This document shows, piece after piece, positions 1 through 6,128 of a stretch of DNA of 12,267 nt. Source of the stretch: a bacterium (GTDB taxonomy: Bacteria > UBA9089 > JASEGY01); the NCBI GenBank assembly GCA_030019105.1, contig JASEGY010000028.1, forward strand, positions 1-12,267, given 5' to 3'. Both the position numbers and the translations under genes were made by a program. Position 1 is the stretch's first letter. The number at the start of each line of letters is the position of its first letter. The notes under the pieces are model-generated. The model was not told the origin of the DNA. It did no database searches and worked only from the letters and a program-made list of their open reading frames with translations.

Positions 1-98
1 TGTACTTTGCGCATCTACTTGGCCGATAAAGAGTTATGCTTAAGTTGATGCGCATAGGATGGTTCAAAAAGGAACCCTTGAAAAATAGAGGTGAACGA

Positions 99-1352
99 GT
101 GCAGAAGCAAGAAAGGTCAAAGAATTTTAATAAGATAAGCCGCCTTATTCAAAAAGGTGAGGAAAGAGGACATGTTACTTATGAAGACCTTGACGAGGTC
201 TTTACGGACAAGTCAGTCTGGTCGCCTCACCTGGAAGACCTTCTGGGGCAATTAGAAGAGCATAATATAACTGTCATTGATGGGAAAGAAGAAAAAGAGA
301 AGGCAGAGGAAGGAAAATTAGGAGTTACCTGGCTTCAGGAGCCCGTAAAAACTTATCTCTCTGAGATTGGACGGATACCTGTATTAGACAGTGAAGAGGA
401 AATAGGACTGGCTAAAACAATCGAACAGGGAAAAGAGAGCCTCAAACAAATTGAGAAGGAACTTGACCTTTCGATAAGAAGAATAAAGCGGCTTTTTCTT
501 CAGCGGCGACAGGAAGATAAAGTGATTAATCCCGAGGTTTTATCTCATTTGGCCTATTTAGACCAAAACAAGAAAGAGTCAATTTTATCTGCGATCGATT
601 CGGCTGAAAAGCAGGTCTCAGAGGCCAAGCAGAAATTTACTGAGGCCAATCTTAGATTGGTGGTTTCTATTGCCAAGAAGTACGTCCATTGCAAGGTGTC
701 CTTTCTTGATCTGGTTGATGAAGGGAATTTAGGGCTGATGAGGGCAGTAGATAAATTTGATTATAAAGAAGGATTTAGATTCAGCACTTATGCCACCTGG
801 TGGATCAGACAGTCGATAACAAGGGCCCTGGCCAATCAGGCCAGAACGGTCAGGATACCGGTCTATATGGCGGAGATGGTTAATAAGTGTATCAAAACAA
901 CCCGTATTTTATCTCAAGAACTCGGCCGGGAACCTACTTTAGAAGAGATTGCAGCTAAGATGAAACTTCCGGTTGCCAGGATTGTTGAGTTAGTGACTGT
1001 GGCCCAGGAGCCGGCGTCACTGGAAACACCGGTTGGTTCAAATGGAGTCAGTCAATTAGGTGATATGATCGAGGATAAAGATAGCTTGCCTCCTCATAAG
1101 GCTATGTTTTTTCAAATCCTCAAGGAGCAGATAAATAAGCTTTTGACTACACTTAGCGAGAAAGAAGAACGAACTTTGAGACTTCGATACGGCCTGGATG
1201 AAGAGAGTGGCCCTCATACCCTTGGAGAAATAGGCGATATTTTAGGTGTAACCCGGGAAAGGGTCAGACAACTGGAAAATAAGGCCCTTTCAAAACTTCG
1301 CAAGCTTCAAATTAGTAAAGAGCTCCAGGAATTTTTCCTGGAGGAAGAATAA
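99..1352 (+). CDS. rpoD: Primary RNA polymerase sigma factor, sigma-70 (RpoD/SigA) family
   Basis: Directs RNA polymerase to housekeeping promoters. Numbering is from the GTG at 99 (417 aa). A short region 1.1-like helix lies near residues 9-36. Region 1.2 (EPVKTYLSEIGRIPVL) lies near 81-96. Region 2 (EANLRLVVSIAKKY, then GFRFSTYATWWIRQSITRAL) spans about 182-245, and the Trp-rich -10 recognition segment is intact. Region 3 follows, and region 4 ends with a helix-turn-helix (TLGEIGDILGVTRERVRQLE) at about 374-393. The frame is open back to an ATG at 36. I prefer the GTG because GAGGTG lies 5 nt before it and the 21 extra residues look unlike the family. Oddity: the usual NRG(L)xFLDL stretch of region 2.2 reads HCKVSFLDL. 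A perfect 9-bp stem with a TTT loop (1323-1343) lies inside the last codons. Family assignment is certain; the start is less so. Confidence 0.95.
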   Translation: MQKQERSKNFNKISRLIQKGEERGHVTYEDLDEVFTDKSVWSPHLEDLLGQLEEHNITVIDGKEEKEKAEEGKLGVTWLQEPVKTYLSEIGRIPVLDSEEEIGLAKTIEQGKESLKQIEKELDLSIRRIKRLFLQRRQEDKVINPEVLSHLAYLDQNKKESILSAIDSAEKQVSEAKQKFTEANLRLVVSIAKKYVHCKVSFLDLVDEGNLGLMRAVDKFDYKEGFRFSTYATWWIRQSITRALANQARTVRIPVYMAEMVNKCIKTTRILSQELGREPTLEEIAAKMKLPVARIVELVTVAQEPASLETPVGSNGVSQLGDMIEDKDSLPPHKAMFFQILKEQINKLLTTLSEKEERTLRLRYGLDEESGPHTLGEIGDILGVTRERVRQLENKALSKLRKLQISKELQEFFLEEE

Positions 1353-1355
1353 GTC

Positions 1356-1650
1356 GATTGCGGATTTTGGATTGCGGATTGCAGATTTTGGATTTTAGAT
1401 TGCGGATTTGACACTACAGATTTCTTTATTCATCTCATTCTTCAATCTATAGTGCTTAAGAAAAAGATTTTGGGGTTGGCTATCAATTGGAGTTTAGGCT
1501 TTAGCCTTTCATAACTAATGAAATCCTAAAGGATTAACTCCAAAAGTCGAACAACCTGTCTTGAGTTCGCTTACCCCAAAAACATTATCTTAAAAGCTAT
1601 ACAATCCAGATTCGGCAAATCCCGCAATCCGCAATCCGCAATCCGCAATC
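1356..1650. repeat. Nested inverted repeat with heptamer arms between rpoD and apt
   Basis: This fills the 300-bp gap. The outer left arm (1356-1409) is about seven GATTGCG/GATTTTG-type heptamers. The outer right arm (1601-1650) is the reverse complement (AATCCGC units). Inside lies a second imperfect inverted pair (about 1448-1481 and 1569-1600), in which CTTAAG and TTTTGGGG are matched by CCCCAAAA and CTTAAAAG. At the centre sits the 53-bp repeat at 1489-1541. No open reading frame in this stretch looks real. The right arm ends 5 nt before the apt ribosome binding site. Confidence 0.85.
1489..1541. repeat. 53-bp imperfect palindrome, copy 1
   Basis: Identical over 53 bp to 5814-5866. It starts GGAGTTTAGGC and ends GGATTAACTCC, so the ends are inverted (GGAGTT/AACTCC) with a partly complementary interior. 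Here it sits inside the CTTAAG/CCCCAAAA inverted pair, whereas copy 2 sits inside a different inverted element. This suggests a small mobile or REP-like unit. Confidence 0.85.
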
Positions 1651-1669
1651 AAATAAGGAGGTGTATGAT

Positions 1670-2185
1670 TTGTTAGATCTTAAAGATTTCATCCGGGATA
1701 TCCCGGATTTCCCAAAAGAAGGAATTTTGTTTAAGGACATTACTCCTCTCTGGCAAGACCCCGCTGCCTTTCGGCAAGCTATTGACACCCTGATCGATCG
1801 GTTTAAAGATGAGAGGGTTGAAATAATAATAGGGGCTGAGGCAAGAGGATTTATTATCGGGGCGCCAATGGCTTATCAGTTGGGGACAGGACTTATCCCT
1901 GTCCGTAAACCGGGAAAACTTCCTTATAAAACTATTTCTGCTTCTTATGACTTAGAATATGGTACTGATTCTTTGGAGATGCATGTAGATGCCGTATCCC
2001 CCGGTCAAAGGGTCTTGATTGTAGATGACCTCCTGGCTACCGGAGGAACAGCTAAGGCATTAGTGGAACTTGTCGAAAAGGCCGGGGCCAAAGTAATAGG
2101 CATTGCCTTCCTGGTGGAATTAACCTTTCTCTACGGCCGGGACAAATTAGAAGGGTATGAAGTCTTTTCCCTGATGCAGTATTAG
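1670..2185 (+). CDS. apt: Adenine phosphoribosyltransferase
   Basis: Purine salvage enzyme in the cytosol: adenine + PRPP gives AMP + pyrophosphate. From the TTG at 1670 it is 171 aa, the same size as short bacterial Apt proteins. It shows the N-terminal PDFPKEGILFKDITPL segment, GAEARGFIIGAPMAY, the flexible-loop region with RKPGKLPY and LEYGTD, the PRPP-binding loop VLIVDDLLATGGTA (about residues 121-134), and the C-terminal GIAFLVEL..L.GR..L..Y stretch. The frame opens at a GTG at 1661, but that codon is part of the ribosome binding site AAGGAGGTG. The TTG at 1670 is 8 nt downstream of AGGAGG, and the resulting MLDLKDFI fits the family's N-terminus. No promoter of its own is clear, and it may be read from rpoD. 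No operonic link to csm1 is evident because a promoter lies between them. Confidence 0.95.
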   Translation: MLDLKDFIRDIPDFPKEGILFKDITPLWQDPAAFRQAIDTLIDRFKDERVEIIIGAEARGFIIGAPMAYQLGTGLIPVRKPGKLPYKTISASYDLEYGTDSLEMHVDAVSPGQRVLIVDDLLATGGTAKALVELVEKAGAKVIGIAFLVELTFLYGRDKLEGYEVFSLMQY

Positions 2186-2206
2186 TTCCCTCCACCGTGT
2201 CCGGTC

Positions 2207-2293
2207 AGCAAATCGTTTTCCGTGACCGTTATCCGTGTCCGTCCTTTCTTTACGAACACGGTAACCGGACACGAATCACGGTTAACAGTTGCT
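2207..2293. repeat. Hairpin repeat of the CCGTGTCC family
   Basis: Left arm 2207-2241 contains the heptad series CCGTGAC, CGTTATC, CGTGTCC. Right arm 2266-2293 contains CGGACACG, CACGGTTAAC and TTGCT, so AGCAA...CCGTGTCCG pairs with CGGACACG...TTGCT, with one left-arm heptad unpaired. It lies between the apt stop and the csm1 promoter. There is no T-tract, so it is not a clear intrinsic terminator, although a transcript boundary role is possible. A related repeat occurs at 4914-4982. Confidence 0.75.
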
Positions 2294-2301
2294 AAAAGTG
2301 A

Positions 2302-2330
2302 TTGACATTTAATTAACTTTATGTTATAAT
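2302..2330 (+). promoter_or_regulatory. Perfect-consensus sigma-70 promoter for the csm operon
   Basis: TTGACA at 2302-2307, then a 17-bp spacer, then TATAAT at 2325-2330. Transcription should start near 2337-2339, giving a leader of about 110 nt before csm1. Both hexamers match the consensus exactly, which is rare for a natural promoter. The primary sigma factor encoded in this window should recognise it. Confidence 0.85.
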
Positions 2331-2353
2331 AAACAGTTATTCCACGGGGCGAT

Positions 2354-2386
2354 AGAAACCAGGTTTCTTAAAGAAACCTGGTTTCT
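2354..2386 (+). promoter_or_regulatory. Perfect 15-bp-arm hairpin in the csm leader
   Basis: AGAAACCAGGTTTCT, a 3-nt loop (TAA), then AGAAACCTGGTTTCT: 15 paired bases with no mismatch. Each arm is itself a near-palindrome, so two alternative small hairpins are also possible. It begins about 16 nt after the predicted transcription start. No T-run follows, so it is not an ordinary terminator. It could be a protein operator, an RNA stabiliser or a dispersed repeat. The first arm recurs exactly at 8504-8518 inside csm4. Confidence 0.8.
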
Positions 2387-2448
2387 GATCACGCAAGAGA
2401 GGTTTAGGGATAGGCTCTTAGCAAGTAAAGCCTCTTCGGTTAAATACT

Positions 2449-4872
2449 ATGGAAATCTCTGATAGAGAAGCTCTTATTTTAGCGGCCCTGCTTCACGATA
2501 TTGGAAAGTTCTGGCAGAGGACAGGAGAAAAGTATCGTGTCGAGTATGAGGAAGTAATCAAAGACTGTTGTCCCTACTTTGAAGTGCGCGGGATATATAC
2601 TCATCGGCACATCCTCTGGAGTGGAGATTTTGTGGACAGGTATATAGGGGATAAAAAGGTGAAAAACCTGGTTCTCTATCATCACAGTCCTTTAAATCGT
2701 CTCCAGAAGATCCTTGCTCTGGCTAATGATCTTTCACTGGGGGAGCTGTTTCCTGAGGAAGGCTTTCAGGAAATGGAGCAGCCGGATTATTATCAAACTC
2801 CTTTGCAGTCTATCTTCTCGGAAACAAAAGTTAAGCCGGATGAGTCTATCTTTAACCGTGAGGCTTACTACTTTCCTGTGACTAAATTCAGCAGCCCGGA
2901 ACATTTTTTACCTGAAACTCAACTTAGTTTGAGCAAGGAGAAATATCTTCACTTGTGGCGGGACTTCACGCAGGAAATCTCTAAGCTTGGGGAGCTTAAG
3001 CGCTTTTCAACCGACTCCGACACCTGGTACTATCTATTAAAGAAATATCTTTCTAATATACCGGCGGTACCTCTAAAAAAAGTTGGTGAATACAGTCCTG
3101 ATCTTTCCCTCTTTGACCATGCTTGTACCACGGCTGCGGTGGCTGTTTGTCTTTATGACCTGAATTTAAAAGAAACCGAGTTGGATGAAGTTTTAAGCGC
3201 CTTTTGGCACGTACACCCACCACTAAGTATAGGAGTAGAAAGATTTATCTTCATCGGGGGAGAAATTAGCGATAATCCTCTGGAGGGGAATTCTCTCCTG
3301 GAGCAGGGCAACGATTCCATTATCAAGGGTAAATTCCTTTATCTTCGATTATTGGAAAGAGCAGTAGTCAAATCTATCCTGGAGTCCCTTGATTTGCCCC
3401 AGGTTAATCTCCTGTATTCAGGAGGGGGACGATTTTATCTCATCGCCCCATTAACCAAGGAGGCGCAATTATTAGAGATAAAAACCGAAATTAACCGGAG
3501 ACTAAGCCACGTTCACGGTGGTGAACTGAGGCTATCCCTTGCTTCTGTCCCGGCAGCTATGAACGACTTTATCGGAACGCTTGGCGCCGGGTTGGGCCGT
3601 TGCTGGAAAATGGTATTAGAAGCCCTTGAGTTAGATAAGAATAGAGCATTTAAGGAATTAGCGGCTAAAAACTATTCCCTGGTTTTCGCTCCTCTGAGCA
3701 AGGGAGGTAAAGAGGTATATTGTTCCATTTGTGGGATTGATCGGGTAACTGAAAAGGGAGCTATTTGCGGCATGTGTGCCGGCTTTGAGGAACTGGGTCA
3801 GTTGGGCAGCACGTCTGAAATCCTTCTGGAAAGAAGGATAGCGCTTGATTCTGATAAAGATATCCCCTCACCCGGCAACTTCCGGGAAGCCCTTGAGATT
3901 TTTGGGGGACAGTATATTTTCAGAAAGAACCAAGAATTAGCCGCAATAAAAGCCGATTTTGACATCAACGTAATTATTTTGAATTCTCCGGAATTGTCTA
4001 AAGTTAGCGCGCAACTCCCTTCTTACTATAAACAAAAAGAGGCCTCTAAGGCCTCCCTTGAATTTGACTTTTTCCCTCAACGGGTTCCGGAAATGAAGAA
4101 GAAGCAGGCTAAATTACAGGGCGTGGTTAGATTAGATATGGATAATCTTGAACTGATCTATTCCCATGGACTTGGATACAGGGCTACTTTAAGTCGAATA
4201 TCTACTTTAAGCTCCTTAATTTCTATCTTTTTTAAGGCTTATCTAACGAGCTTTATTAAGGATAAATATGCCAATGATGCTTCCCTGCTCTGGGCAGGCA
4301 GTAATGCTGTCTTTATAACTGGAGACTGGGATAAGGTTATTGAAGCATCTATATCTGTCAGAGAAGCCTTTAAGAAATATACCGGTGAAGATGGCGGCTT
4401 TGATCTCTCGGCCGGTTTGTCTTTTATTGGCCCGGATGAGCCGGTGTCAGTTGGAATTACCTCAAGCCGGCGGTCGCTGAATGAGGCCAAAAAGAAGGGA
4501 GGAAACTTCGCCTTTTTAGGAAAAACAATTGCCTGGGATAGGCTTGAAGATATTGAGCGGCTGAAAAATATACTTATTTTCTGTCTGGAAATAGGAAAAG
4601 AAGGACAACGTCTTCCGGCTGAGATACTCCTTGAGTTGTCTAATCTCTACCGGCTTTACGAAAAAGCAAGAAGGAATACTGAAGAGCCGCCGGAAACGGT
4701 TAACTATCAACGCTGGCAGTGGTTGCTGACATTTTACCTGGCCCGGATGATAGAATGTTATCCTGAATTTCAGACTGAACTTGGTGGAATAAGGGAAATG
4801 ATCGTTAATGAGGGGTTAATTAAAGACTTAGATGTGGTCATTAATTGGGCCGGCCTGAGTCTCGAGCAGTGA
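2449..4872 (+). CDS. csm1: Type III-A CRISPR Cas10/Csm1 with degenerate cyclase motif
   Basis: Large subunit of the Csm effector complex, 807 aa. Order: N-terminal HD domain (LLHDIGKFWQR, H16-D17; second His in THRHILWSGDF, 51-61); Palm 1 with LLYSGGGRFYLIAP (321-334); zinc knuckle C425-x2-C428...C440-x2-C443; Palm 2 with RLDMDNL (561-567) and LSR...FFKAYL; C-terminal helical domain. SLFDHACTTAA (220-230) is also typical of Csm1. Odd features: the GGDD cyclase motif reads G617-S618-N619-A620 in the context WAGSNAVFITGDWD. The Palm-1 SGIQxFIY motif is not recognisable near 268-280. The HD-domain A-D motif (IADxxxxG in S. thermophilus Csm1) reads A92-N93. The frame is full length with no breaks, so the loss is confined to active sites. 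The ATG has no clear ribosome binding site, and an in-frame stop at 2419 excludes a longer start. Cyclic oligoadenylate synthesis is predicted absent; HD nuclease activity is uncertain. Confidence 0.95.
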   Translation: MEISDREALILAALLHDIGKFWQRTGEKYRVEYEEVIKDCCPYFEVRGIYTHRHILWSGDFVDRYIGDKKVKNLVLYHHSPLNRLQKILALANDLSLGELFPEEGFQEMEQPDYYQTPLQSIFSETKVKPDESIFNREAYYFPVTKFSSPEHFLPETQLSLSKEKYLHLWRDFTQEISKLGELKRFSTDSDTWYYLLKKYLSNIPAVPLKKVGEYSPDLSLFDHACTTAAVAVCLYDLNLKETELDEVLSAFWHVHPPLSIGVERFIFIGGEISDNPLEGNSLLEQGNDSIIKGKFLYLRLLERAVVKSILESLDLPQVNLLYSGGGRFYLIAPLTKEAQLLEIKTEINRRLSHVHGGELRLSLASVPAAMNDFIGTLGAGLGRCWKMVLEALELDKNRAFKELAAKNYSLVFAPLSKGGKEVYCSICGIDRVTEKGAICGMCAGFEELGQLGSTSEILLERRIALDSDKDIPSPGNFREALEIFGGQYIFRKNQELAAIKADFDINVIILNSPELSKVSAQLPSYYKQKEASKASLEFDFFPQRVPEMKKKQAKLQGVVRLDMDNLELIYSHGLGYRATLSRISTLSSLISIFFKAYLTSFIKDKYANDASLLWAGSNAVFITGDWDKVIEASISVREAFKKYTGEDGGFDLSAGLSFIGPDEPVSVGITSSRRSLNEAKKKGGNFAFLGKTIAWDRLEDIERLKNILIFCLEIGKEGQRLPAEILLELSNLYRLYEKARRNTEEPPETVNYQRWQWLLTFYLARMIECYPEFQTELGGIREMIVNEGLIKDLDVVINWAGLSLEQ

Positions 4873-4913
4873 ACAGATATACTCGGCACGGTCATAAATT
4901 GCGCTTAATTGGA

Positions 4914-4982
4914 TCGTTATTCGTGTCCGTTGCCCGTGTCCGTTGCTTGGTTTTGAGGTTATTCTTTTTACTACGGACACGA
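4914..4982. repeat. CGTGTCC-type hairpin, second copy of the family
   Basis: The left side has TCGTTATTCGTGTCCG and a second CCGTGTCCG; the right side has CGGACACGAG. It resembles the repeat at 2207-2293, sharing CGTTAT followed by CGTGTCC, but the two are not identical. It lies directly upstream of the 4998-5176 element. Confidence 0.6.
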
Positions 4983-4997
4983 GATATTTAAAAAGCG

Positions 4998-5176
4998 GGG
5001 ACGGTTCATAATCTACAATTTTGCTGTGAAAACTTGTGGATTGAATATCGAATATCGAATAAAGAATTTAGAATTATGAAGTCTTGTTCCCCTTTTTCCT
5101 TCGACATTCATTATTCCTTGTTCGATATTCGATATTTTACTCAGCCGCAAGCTTTCACAGTAAGGTGAACCATCCC
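4998..5176. repeat. MITE-like element with GGGACGGTTCA ends, copy 1
   Basis: The left end is GGGACGGTTCA (4998-5008) and the right end is TGAACCATCCC (5166-5176), one mismatch as an inverted pair. Subterminal TGCTGTGAAAACTTGTGG (about 5022-5039) pairs imperfectly with CCGCAAGCTTTCACAG (5145-5160). The last 34 bp (5143-5176) are identical to 5888-5921. It is 179 bp with no coding capacity, so any mobility would need a transposase supplied in trans. Confidence 0.7.
5044..5136. repeat. GAATATC heptamer hairpin nested in the element
   Basis: AATATCGAATATCGAA (5044-5059) is exactly complementary to TTCGATATTCGATATT (5121-5136), a 16-bp match made of 7-bp repeat units. The segment between them is also partly self-complementary. 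Confidence 0.75.
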
Positions 5177-5207
5177 AAAAAGCGCAATTTGTGCCCGTGT
5201 GAAGTAT

Positions 5208-5300
5208 AGGAGTCAGGAAGCAGGAGTCAGGGGTCAGAAATCTTTTTCTGTCTTCTATGGCTCGACCCCTGACCCCTGACCCCTGACTCCTGACTCCTGA
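5208..5300. repeat. AGGAGTC/GACTCCT heptamer hairpin upstream of csm2
   Basis: Left arm 5208-5237 is AGGAGTC, AGGAAGC, AGGAGTC, AGGGGTC in 7-bp register. Right arm 5264-5300 is the reverse complement, three ACCCCTG then two ACTCCTG units. The loop is about 26 nt. The right arm runs directly into the csm2 ribosome binding site, GAGGTGA at 5299-5305. Confidence 0.85.
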
Positions 5301-5308
5301 GGTGAATT

Positions 5309-5722
5309 ATGGATAAGATCTTTGATGAAGGGAAAAATCAAATCAAACGATGCCTCCGGTCCGGGGTAGACAAAGAAGTCAATGAGTATGCCGAAAGACT
5401 GGCGAAGCATATTAGGACTGCCTTTAAAATAGAAACTTCACCTGCTTCCTGGATTCGTATTCCTTTAGCCCATCTCAGGCGATTAAACCAGGGGAAAACA
5501 ACTGAGACTGATTTTGAGTCTGAAATAGGCATCCTGAAAGCGGAGTTCCTCTATGCGGCCTATCAGACAAAGGAGAAGGGACTCCAAGGATTGGTTGCCC
5601 TTATTAATTTTGGAGTAGAGGAACTTTTGAACAACCAGCGACAAGTCCAGGGGATTAGAAACTTAACCCAATTCCTGGAGGCTATTATGGCCTATCATTA
5701 TGCAGCACAATATGTTGAGTAG
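5309..5722 (+). CDS. csm2: Type III-A CRISPR small subunit Csm2
   Basis: Small alpha-helical subunit, 137 aa, which forms the inner filament of the Csm complex beside Csm3 and contacts crRNA and target RNA. The predicted protein is helical. Its C-terminus, NLTQFLEAIMAYHYAAQYVE (about 117-136), matches the Csm2 signature in which an aromatic-rich F-x2-AI-x-AYH helix ends the protein. The middle segment (FESEIGILKAEFLYAAY, about 69-85) fits the central helix. It has an ATG start with GAGGTGA just upstream. It lies between csm1 and csm3 in the standard order, but each neighbour is separated from it by repeat-rich DNA. No catalytic role is known for this family. Confidence 0.85.
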   Translation: MDKIFDEGKNQIKRCLRSGVDKEVNEYAERLAKHIRTAFKIETSPASWIRIPLAHLRRLNQGKTTETDFESEIGILKAEFLYAAYQTKEKGLQGLVALINFGVEELLNNQRQVQGIRNLTQFLEAIMAYHYAAQYVE

Positions 5723-5763
5723 TCAACTGAGTTTCGGCCACTCAAGTCGAAAATGGGAAATGG

Positions 5764-5921
5764 GGGACGGTTCAAAAATCGTCCATTTTCTGGTGAAACC
5801 TTACGTTCTTTCTGGAGTTTAGGCTTTAGCCTTTCATAACTAATGAAATCCTAAAGGATTAACTCCGGAAAGTTAATGATAATTTTTAGCCGCAAGCTTT
5901 CACAGTAAGGTGAACCATCCC
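5764..5921. repeat. MITE-like element with GGGACGGTTCA ends, copy 2
   Basis: The left end is GGGACGGTTCA (5764-5774), the right end TGAACCATCCC (5911-5921). The 34-bp right end (5888-5921) is identical to copy 1 (5143-5176), and subterminal CTGGTGAAACCTTACG resembles the other end inverted. The centre differs from copy 1: here it holds the 53-bp repeat instead of the GAATATC hairpin. The ends are therefore shared while the centres are exchanged. Nearby GGAAATGGG motifs lie on both sides (about 5756-5765 and 5936-5944). Confidence 0.7.
5814..5866. repeat. 53-bp imperfect palindrome, copy 2
   Basis: Base-for-base identical to 1489-1541, although 4.3 kb away and embedded in a different host repeat. 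Here the inverted ends extend further (CTTTCTGGAGTT against AACTCCGGAAAG). Confidence 0.85.
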
Positions 5922-6128
5922 GGAAAGGGGAAATTAGGAAATGGGAAGTTGCACCTGACTCGCTTCGCTCGCAGGTGAACTTCTGGTTAGGCGGTAGCAA
6001 GGCGAAAACACGGGGGCCAAGAGCCAAAAGTGATGGAGAGTTCCAAGCGCTTGCTCAGGATGCACAATGTAGCCCACATTCCTTTGCAAATCATCAAGAT
6101 CAAGCCAAGGAGGAAATGGAGGTGAGTA

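Larger units (their letters stand above)
4885..5202. repeat. Nested inverted-repeat block between csm1 and csm2
   Basis: This fills most of the 436-bp gap. The outermost arms are about 20 nt, including AAATTGCGCTT (4896-4906) and AAGCGCAATTT (5180-5190). Inside the left side is a CGTGTCC hairpin (about 4914-4982). Next comes an element with inverted ends at 4998-5176, and inside that a GAATATC hairpin at 5044-5136. No gene is seen. csm1 and csm2 are normally adjacent, so this looks like successive insertion. Confidence 0.8.

Noticed and set aside
1..48. Short open frame running in from the window edge and ending at TGA 46-48, possibly the end of an upstream gene such as dnaG
   Set aside because: Only 15 codons are visible and no family motif can be read; other frames also stop within this stretch.
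1408..1436. TTGACA at 1408-1413 as a promoter for apt
   Set aside because: No acceptable -10 hexamer at 16-18 bp spacing, and the match arises from the heptamer repeat.
4239..4490. 83-aa minus-strand frame inside csm1
   Set aside because: It lies opposite the conserved Palm 2 region of Cas10 and has no recognisable features.
5208..5300. Repeats before csm2 as a CRISPR array
   Set aside because: The units are 7 bp in direct tandem and form inverted arms; there are no 25-40 bp repeats with unique spacers.
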